Assembly: GCF_016598595.1 (NCBI RefSeq)
Contig: NZ_CP066786.1
Span: 2,441,501 to 2,505,500 of the forward strand
Direction: 5' to 3'
Source of the DNA: Martelella lutilitoris
GTDB taxonomy: Bacteria; Pseudomonadota; Alphaproteobacteria; Rhizobiales; Rhizobiaceae
DNA length: 64,000 bases
Shown here: piece after piece, positions 58,060-64,000 of the stretch
Layout: every line of letters begins with the position of its first letter
Numbering within the stretch: position 1 is the stretch's first letter
Notes under the pieces: generated by a model
What the model was told of the DNA's origin: nothing
Database searches by the model: none
The model's input: the letters and a program-made list of their open reading frames with translations, nothing else
Translations under genes and position numbers: made by a program

Positions 58060-58854
58060 ATGCCGCAGCTCGAGTTCTCGCCCTGCCTCGAATGGCTGTT
58101 CGCCGAGCCCGGCGACAGCTTTACGTCGCGCATCGAACGTGCGGCCGCCGCCGGCTTTACGGCCTTCGAGTTCTGGCTCTGGTCGAACAAGGATGTCGAA
58201 GCCATCGCCCGCGCGGCAAAGGCCTGCGACATGGCGGTTGCCGGCCTCGTCGCCGAACCGCTGATCGCGATCACCGATCCGGTCAACAGGGCCGAATGGC
58301 TTGACGGGCTGAAGCGTTCGGTCGAGGTCGCCAACCGGCTGGAGGCGCCGGTGCTGATCGCCCAGACCGGCAATGATCTTCCGCAGATCCCAAGAAGAGA
58401 GCAGAAGGCCGCGCTGATCGAGACCTTCTCGAAAGCCGCCGACGTGCTGATCGGCAGCGGCGTCAGGCTCGGGATCGAACCGCTGAACACGACTGTCGAC
58501 CACCCCGGCTATTTCCTTCATTCCACGTCCGAGGGTTTCGAGATCATCGAGGCGGTCAATCGCGACGAGATCGGCCTTCTCTACGATCTCTATCACGCCG
58601 CCGTCATGGACGAGCCGATCGAGACGGTTCTCGCCGGCAATCTCGACAAGGTCGTGCATATCCACGTGGCCGACCATCCCGGACGCAACGAGCCGGGATC
58701 GGGCGGGATCGACCTCGCCGACCGGCTCGCACAGATGATCGAAGCCGGCTACAGGGGACGCATCGGACTGGAATACAAGCCTCTCGCGCCGGGAAGCGGT
58801 GCCGTCATCGGCGTGCGCGACAGGCTTTCGCAAGCAGTGGAAGATCGCCGTTAG
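58060..58854 (+). CDS. Hydroxypyruvate isomerase-like TIM-barrel protein
   Basis: 264 residues. Hyi/xylose isomerase-like barrel: FSPCLEWLFAEPGDSF, GFTAFEFWLWSNKD, GIEPLNTTVDHPGYFL, LLYDLYHAAVMDE, HIHVADHPGRNEPGSGGIDL, and GLEYKP. The Glu and His metal and acid-base ligands of the family are present. Interconverts hydroxypyruvate and tartronate semialdehyde, or acts on a related small sugar acid; partner genes such as gcl or glxR are not in view. Confidence 0.85.
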   Translation: MPQLEFSPCLEWLFAEPGDSFTSRIERAAAAGFTAFEFWLWSNKDVEAIARAAKACDMAVAGLVAEPLIAITDPVNRAEWLDGLKRSVEVANRLEAPVLIAQTGNDLPQIPRREQKAALIETFSKAADVLIGSGVRLGIEPLNTTVDHPGYFLHSTSEGFEIIEAVNRDEIGLLYDLYHAAVMDEPIETVLAGNLDKVVHIHVADHPGRNEPGSGGIDLADRLAQMIEAGYRGRIGLEYKPLAPGSGAVIGVRDRLSQAVEDRR

Positions 58855-58860
58855 AGCGCC

Positions 58861-58965
58861 GTGCGTCCATTCGGACGCACAAAGGACGCTCTCTAACCTA
58901 TTTTATCTACGCATCGTGCTTTCCGAAAATCGATTCCGATTTTCGGGCCGATGCGTTAGCCGCGT
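58861..58965. repeat. Dispersed intergenic repeat, copy B
   Basis: Begins with hairpin GTGCGTCC-attc-GGACGCAC, then ACAAAGGACGC, then the AACCTATTTTATCTACGCAT core with the palindrome CCGAAAATCG-ATTCCGATTTTCGG. The inverted partner is at about 52646-52705 and a diverged copy is at 17451-17535. Confidence 0.8.
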
Positions 58966-59084
58966 TTTCAACCGCGCCCGTCGGTCCTGCCCGGCCACGG
59001 CAGGCGGCTCCTGCTTGCGCGCGGCCAGTGCCCGGACTATTTGACGGGCATGACTTTCCAGAACCAAAGCGGACCGACTGCCCG

Positions 59085-60071
59085 ATGAACCTCATTGCCG
59101 ATTTCGACCTGACGCGCGAAAACACGCTGGGGCTCAAGTCCGCCGCCAGGCTTGCCGCCCGCATCACGCAGGCGGAAGCGCTTGCCGCCCTGCTTGACGA
59201 GGCTGACCGCCGCGGCATGAATTTTACGGTCCTCGGCGGCGGCAGCAATGTGGTGCTGAGCGAAACCGTCGAGGCGCTGGTCGGACTGATGCGGATTGCG
59301 GGACGCAGGCTCTCGGGCCAGACCGCGACGCACAATCTGGTTACGGCGGGCGCCGGCGAGAACTGGCACGACTTCGTCACCTGGACCGTCGGGCGCGGCA
59401 TGCCGGGGCTCGAAAACCTCGCCGGCATTCCCGGCACGGTCGGCGCCGCGCCGGTGCAGAATATCGGCGCCTATGGCGTCCAGCTCTCCGATGTCTTTTT
59501 CGAACTGTCCGCCTTCGACACGAAAACGCGCGCAATCGAGACCTTCAAGGCCGCAGACTGCGGCTTCGGCTATCGCCAGAGCCGGTTCAAGATCGAGCCG
59601 GGCCGGCATGTCATCCTTTCGGTCACGCTGGCCCTGCCCCGCGACTGGTCGCCGACCAAAGCCTATGCGGGGCTGGAAGGCTTCCCCGACGACGCTGCGC
59701 CGGCGGAAGTCATGGCAAGCGTGCTCGCTTTGCGGCAATCGAAACTTCCCGACTGGCGCAGTCTTGGCAACGCCGGCTCGTTCTTTCACAATCCGGTGGT
59801 CAGCACCGAGGAAGCCGAACGCCTTGCGGACGCCCCGCGCTACCCCCAGCCCGACGGCCGCGTGAAGCTGTCCGCCGGCTGGCTGATCGAGCAATGCGGG
59901 CTGAAAGGAGAGCGCCTCGGCCCGGTCGGAACCTATGACGGTCACGCGCTGGTTCTGGTCAATCACGGCGGCGCGACGCGCCGGGATGTTGCCCGGTTCG
60001 CCGCGTTCGTCCGCGAAAGGGTAAAGGCGCGCTTCGGCGTCGACCTCGTTCAGGAACCCGTCGAAATCTAG
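59085..60071 (+). CDS. murB: UDP-N-acetylenolpyruvoylglucosamine reductase, type I
   Basis: Reduces the enolpyruvyl group to make UDP-MurNAc. 328 residues. FAD-binding TVLGGGSNVVLSE, AGAGENWHDFVTWTVGRGMP, GLENLAGIPGTVGAAPVQNI, the type I-specific loop CGFGYRQSRFK with Arg164, proton-donor serine Ser232 (NAGSFFHNPVVS), and a C-terminal Glu324. It is the E. coli-like type I, while alphaproteobacterial cell-wall clusters normally encode type II MurB. Start 59085 matches (MNLIADFDLTRENTLGLKS). Confidence 0.93.
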   Translation: MNLIADFDLTRENTLGLKSAARLAARITQAEALAALLDEADRRGMNFTVLGGGSNVVLSETVEALVGLMRIAGRRLSGQTATHNLVTAGAGENWHDFVTWTVGRGMPGLENLAGIPGTVGAAPVQNIGAYGVQLSDVFFELSAFDTKTRAIETFKAADCGFGYRQSRFKIEPGRHVILSVTLALPRDWSPTKAYAGLEGFPDDAAPAEVMASVLALRQSKLPDWRSLGNAGSFFHNPVVSTEEAERLADAPRYPQPDGRVKLSAGWLIEQCGLKGERLGPVGTYDGHALVLVNHGGATRRDVARFAAFVRERVKARFGVDLVQEPVEI

Positions 60072-60321
60072 GAAACGAGCCCGGACAGGCGATTTTTTCC
60101 TGTCTGACCGGCGCGCCAACATCAACGCACAAGCTATTGATTATTATAGTTTTATATTCTCGTCTTCGAAGTATATTTGCACCTGGCTTGTCTCACATGC
60201 GGATCCGAAATGCGCAACGGGTCGTTTAAGGGACAAGAACATCCTAGTATCGTGGTTCGGGTCACGGGAGACGACGAGCGCCGGCATGAACCGCCGCCAG
60301 ACTACGGAGGTCACGCAACAG

Positions 60322-63300
60322 ATGGCCGATCGAGCGACAGAGACGGATATCGACCGGCTGTCGGCCTATGAAAGGCTGAGACGGCTCGACACGGCTCCGG
60401 CCGCCGAACTGGATGCGCTGACAGAGGCCGCGGCCCTGGTCTGCGGCACGCCGATCTCGCTCATCACCCTCCTCAACGAGGACACGCAATGGTTCAAGGC
60501 GAATTACGGCCTTGAGGACGTGAGCGAGACGGATCGCAGCATCTCCTTCTGTACCCACGCCCTTCAGGGCGAACAGCTGATGGAGGTGGAGGACGCCACC
60601 CGGGACCGGCGGTTTTCGCAAAACCCGCTGGTGACCGACGGCCTCAGGATCCGCTTTTACGCCGGCGTTCCGCTTCAGCTTTCCGATGGCGAGAGGGTCG
60701 GCACGCTCTGCGTGGTCGACCAGAAGCCGAAGACGCTCAGCGCGCATCAGAAGGAGATTCTGGGCCATCTTGCCCGGGCGGCGGCAAAGGCGCTGGAGGC
60801 CCGGCTGCTCGCCCTCCACGAGCGCGAACTGCTGGGCGTGGAGGCCGAGGCGCGCTCCATCCTTGAAAACAGTCCCGACGCGATCCTGACGATGGACACC
60901 GCCGGCACGATCCGCCAATGGAACGCGGCGGCCGAGCGCCTGTTCGGCTACAGCGCCGATGCGGCGATCGGTAGACCGCTTTCGCTGATCGTCGCGCCGG
61001 AACATCTTGAAGCGCAGACAGATCTGGCGGCCCGGCTCGCTGACGGCGCCGCCACTCGGAATCTGAGAACCGAGCGGCTTCACCGTACCGGCCGCCGGGT
61101 CCCCGTCTCCGTATCGCTCGGGCCCGTGATCTCCGAAGACGGCGCCTTGACCGGGGCCACCGAAATCATCCGCGACATCAGCGAGGTCGTTAAAACCCAG
61201 CGTGAGCTGGAAGCCGCCGAGAGACGGATCGAACGGCTTTATCGCGCCACGCCTGCCATGCTGCACTCGACCGACCCCACGGGGACGATCCTGAGCGTGA
61301 GCGACCGCTGGCTCGACGTGATGAAGTATAACCGGGAGGAAGTGATCGGCCGCAAGCTCGCCGAATTTCTGACGCCGGAATCGGCGCGGATCTCGCGCAC
61401 CGAGGTCCTGCCCGCCTTCCTGTTCGACGGGCATTGCGAGAATGTGCGTTATCAGATGGTCACGCGCGCGGGCCAGGTTCTCGACGTCCTGCTCTCCGCC
61501 ATTCTTGAACGCGACAGCGCGGGCAATCCGCTGCGCATCATTTCCACGATCGAGGATGTGACCCAGCGCCGGAGGGCCGAGAATGCGCTGATCGAGGAGC
61601 GCAGGCGTCTGCAGCAGATCATCGAGGCAACGCGTTCCGGCACGTGGGAGTGGAACGTCCAGACGGGCGAGCTCCGTCTCAATCACCTCTGGGCCGAGAT
61701 CATCGGCTACGAACGGGACGAGCTCGAACCGATCGACATGGCGACCTGGGCAGGCCGCCTCCATCCGGACGACCGCGCTACGCATGAACTGGAGCTCTCC
61801 CGGCATTTGCGCGGGAAGGCCGAGGTCTACGACTGCGAGGCGCGCCTTCGCCACAAATCCGGCGATTGGGTCTGGGCCGTCGCGCGCGGCCGCGTCCTCA
61901 CGTGGACGGAGGGCGGCATGCCGGAATGGATGTTCGGCACGCTGAGCGACATAACGCGCCAGAAACATGAGGAAGGGGAACTGCGCCAGAGCCGCGAATT
62001 CCTCGAGCGTACCGGCAACCTCGCCGGCGTCGGCGGCTGGGAAGTCGATCTCGCGCAGCAGAAGATCTACTGGTCCGAGGAAACCTGCCGGATCCATGGC
62101 GTCGAGACCGGATACAGTCCGAGCATGGAAGAAGCGATCGCCTATTATGCCCCCGAGGCGCGCGCCGTCATCGAAGCCGCCGTCGAAACCAGCATCGAGA
62201 CGGGCGCGCCGTGGGATATCGAATTGCCGTTGATCCGGGCAGACGGAAAGCAGATCTGGGTGCGTACCGCCGGCTCGGCGGAATTCGACAGCAACCGGAC
62301 GCCCGTGCGCCTGATCGGCGCGTTTCAGGATATTTCCGAACAGGTCGAGCAACGGGTCGAGCTGGAGAAGCTCAACGAACGGATGGCGATTGCCACCGAG
62401 AACGGCCGGATCGGCGTCTGGGACGCCAATCTCGTGACCGGCAAGACGCACTATTCGAATATCTGGTGCGCCCTGATCGGCTATCGACCGGACGAAATAT
62501 CCGACAGCGGCGCGGAATGGCTGAAATTCATCCATCCCGACGACGTCGAGCGCGCGCGAACGGCCGATGTCGCCCACATCCGCGGCGATGCGCCCTATTT
62601 CGAGGAAGAATTCCGCATGCGCCACAAGGACGGGCGCTGGATCTGGATCATGGACCGCGGCCGCGTGGTCGAGCGCGGCGAGGACGGCGCGCCGAGACGG
62701 ATGATCGGAACCCACACCGACATCACCGCCCGCAAGCGCGCCGAGGAAGAGCGGCTGTTGATGAGCGAGCGGATGACGATCGCAACGAACAGCGGCGGGA
62801 TTGGCATATGGGAAATGGAGATCGACCGTCGGATCGCCCATTGGGACGCCCTGATGTACCGGCTCTATGGCGTCGACATTTCGGACGGGAACGATATCGG
62901 CGACGTCTGGAGGCGCGCCGTGCATCCCGAAGACCGGGAGCGTGTGGAAAGAGCCGTTTTCCGGACCGTCGAGACCGGGGAACATCTCGACGAGGAATAC
63001 CGCATCATCCTGCCCGACGGCGCGCACCGCCACCTTCACATCGCCGCCAATCTGGTGCGCGACAAGACGGGAAAGCCGAGCCGCGTCATCGGCGCCGCGT
63101 GGGATGTCACCGCCAGACGGCAGATGACGCTCGATCTCGCCGAGCAGCACGAGTTGATGCGGGTGACGCTCAATTCCATCGGCGACGCGGTGATCACCAC
63201 CGATGCGGCGGGAAGAATAAGATGGCTCAACCCCGTGGCCGAGCGGATGACCGGCTGGAGCGTCGAAGAGGCGGCGGGAGAGCCGTCCGATCGCATTTTC

Positions 63301-64000
63301 TCGATTCTCAACGAGGAAACGCGCGAGGCCGCGCCGGATCCGATTGCCGCCTGCCTGGACCGTGGACAGGTCGTGGGTCTGGCGGAGAATACGCTTCTCG
63401 TCGCCCGGCGCGGCCTTGAATACAGCATCGAGGATTCGGCAGCGCCGATCCGCAGCTCCGAGGGCGAGATCCTCGGCGCGGTGCTTGTGTTCCACGATGT
63501 CAGCGAACAAAGGCGGCTCTCGCGCGAGATGACCTATCGCGCCAGCCACGATCCGCTGACCGGCCTGCTCAACCGTTCGGAGTTCGATCGCCGGCTGCAG
63601 CGGGTATTCGAGACGGCGCAGGAAGCAGACACATCCAGTGTTCTTCTCTATATCGACCTCGACCAGTTCAAGATCGTCAACGATACCTGCGGCCACACGG
63701 TCGGCGACACGCTTCTGAAACGGGTCACCCAGTTGATGCAGGAATGCCTGCGCAAGCGCGACACGTTTGCGCGGCTTGGGGGCGACGAGTTTGCCGTGCT
63801 GCTCGAACATTGCACCGCGGAGGATGGACGGCGGATCGCCCAGACGATCTGCGACCGGATGGGCGCGTTCCGGTTCGTGCATGACGACAGGCAGTTCAGG
63901 GTGGGCGCCAGTATCGGCCTCGTTCCGCTCGACCGGCGATCAACCAGCGTCTCGGCGGTGCTGCAGGCGGCTGACACGTCCTGCTATGTCGCCAAGGAAA
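60322..64000 (+). CDS. GAF-PAS(x7)-GGDEF sensor protein, 3' truncated by the window
   Basis: More than 1220 residues, running off the right edge. A GAF domain comes first (about 20-165; CGTPISLITLLNEDTQWFKA), then seven PAS domains in series with openings such as ILENSPDAILTMDTAGTI, RATPAMLHSTDPTGTILS, ATRSGTWEWNVQTGEL, GNLAGVGGWEVDLAQQ, ENGRIGVWDANLVTG, NSGGIGIWEMEID, and NSIGDAVITTDAAGRI. The fifth and sixth are close relatives. The GGDEF domain has RLGGDEFAVLLEH and the RxxD inhibitory site RKRD nine residues earlier. No membrane segment is seen. An EAL domain may follow outside the window. GGAGG is 12 bases before ATG 60322; ATG 60286 is an alternative. Confidence 0.9.
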   Translation, partial: MADRATETDIDRLSAYERLRRLDTAPAAELDALTEAAALVCGTPISLITLLNEDTQWFKANYGLEDVSETDRSISFCTHALQGEQLMEVEDATRDRRFSQNPLVTDGLRIRFYAGVPLQLSDGERVGTLCVVDQKPKTLSAHQKEILGHLARAAAKALEARLLALHERELLGVEAEARSILENSPDAILTMDTAGTIRQWNAAAERLFGYSADAAIGRPLSLIVAPEHLEAQTDLAARLADGAATRNLRTERLHRTGRRVPVSVSLGPVISEDGALTGATEIIRDISEVVKTQRELEAAERRIERLYRATPAMLHSTDPTGTILSVSDRWLDVMKYNREEVIGRKLAEFLTPESARISRTEVLPAFLFDGHCENVRYQMVTRAGQVLDVLLSAILERDSAGNPLRIISTIEDVTQRRRAENALIEERRRLQQIIEATRSGTWEWNVQTGELRLNHLWAEIIGYERDELEPIDMATWAGRLHPDDRATHELELSRHLRGKAEVYDCEARLRHKSGDWVWAVARGRVLTWTEGGMPEWMFGTLSDITRQKHEEGELRQSREFLERTGNLAGVGGWEVDLAQQKIYWSEETCRIHGVETGYSPSMEEAIAYYAPEARAVIEAAVETSIETGAPWDIELPLIRADGKQIWVRTAGSAEFDSNRTPVRLIGAFQDISEQVEQRVELEKLNERMAIATENGRIGVWDANLVTGKTHYSNIWCALIGYRPDEISDSGAEWLKFIHPDDVERARTADVAHIRGDAPYFEEEFRMRHKDGRWIWIMDRGRVVERGEDGAPRRMIGTHTDITARKRAEEERLLMSERMTIATNSGGIGIWEMEIDRRIAHWDALMYRLYGVDISDGNDIGDVWRRAVHPEDRERVERAVFRTVETGEHLDEEYRIILPDGAHRHLHIAANLVRDKTGKPSRVIGAAWDVTARRQMTLDLAEQHELMRVTLNSIGDAVITTDAAGRIRWLNPVAERMTGWSVEEAAGEPSDRIFSILNEETREAAPDPIAACLDRGQVVGLAENTLLVARRGLEYSIEDSAAPIRSSEGEILGAVLVFHDVSEQRRLSREMTYRASHDPLTGLLNRSEFDRRLQRVFETAQEADTSSVLLYIDLDQFKIVNDTCGHTVGDTLLKRVTQLMQECLRKRDTFARLGGDEFAVLLEHCTAEDGRRIAQTICDRMGAFRFVHDDRQFRVGASIGLVPLDRRSTSVSAVLQAADTSCYVAKE

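Noticed and set aside
60262..63882. 1206-residue minus-strand open frame opposite the GAF-PAS-GGDEF gene
   Set aside because: Shadow; the plus strand carries recognisable GAF, PAS and GGDEF domains throughout.

Overview
The window is a chromosomal segment of an alphaproteobacterium of the order Hyphomicrobiales (Rhizobiales). Evidence: an NDUFS4-type complex I accessory subunit, a seven-gene suf operon with an Irr-like operator, class II DAHP synthase, an MlaE-MlaF-MlaD-lipoprotein lipid transporter, rpiA/gor/gph gene types, and several rhizobial-style dispersed intergenic palindromes. A Martelella-like or related Rhizobiaceae/Aurantimonadaceae host fits, but the genus is a guess.

Bases 1-14156 are an accessory region abutting a tRNA-Arg(UCU) gene (14157-14233, minus), a common island target. 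It holds a truncated quinone oxidoreductase, a frameshifted serine-recombinase tail, a GFA-family protein, a copper cassette (CueR-type promoter, copA, a Cys/His-rich secreted protein, a Tat-exported multicopper oxidase), a YqaA-like membrane protein, an IS3 remnant, a DUF3644 protein with a HEPN-like Rx4H motif beside a winged-helix regulator, and a scrapyard in which a serine recombinase and an IS21 istA are both cut off at the two ends of an IS256 element. Orphan C-terminal fragments suggest repeated insertion and deletion.

Bases 14234-27100 return to core-type genes: the NDUFS4-like subunit, a DUF1131 lipoprotein and a two-PAS diguanylate cyclase preceded by a 16-bp perfect inverted repeat. 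A complete multicomponent phenol hydroxylase operon (dmpKLMNOP order, 17710-22552) follows. Its DmpK carries an unusual N-terminal four-cysteine cluster, and its upstream region has three CGATAT boxes about 20 bp apart. No catechol dioxygenase or DmpR-type regulator is in the window. Then comes the Mla-type transporter operon (minus).

Bases 27100-52500 are mostly housekeeping: a UDP-diacylglucosamine-diphosphatase-like enzyme, a TolB-like protein, NAD synthetase, DAHP synthase, a LysR regulator, glutathione reductase, a DUF2059 protein, RpiA, phosphoglycolate phosphatase, an L,D-transpeptidase, fumarase C, a LysE/Lrp pair, the suf operon (cysteine desulfurase-sufB-C-D-S-sufT-sufA, minus, ending in a clear terminator), an alpha/beta hydrolase, two small coupled ORFs and tyrS.

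Bases 52500-64000 hold a pflB-pflA anaerobic pyruvate module (uncommon in this group), a TIGR03032-hydroxypyruvate isomerase pair, a stand-alone type I (E. coli-like) MurB, and the start of a very large GAF-PAS(x7)-GGDEF signalling protein that runs off the right edge. The most notable leads are the HEPN-like DUF3644 locus, the Cys-cluster DmpK and the structured phenol hydroxylase promoter. None is proof of a new system, and the checks that would decide are listed with each finding.
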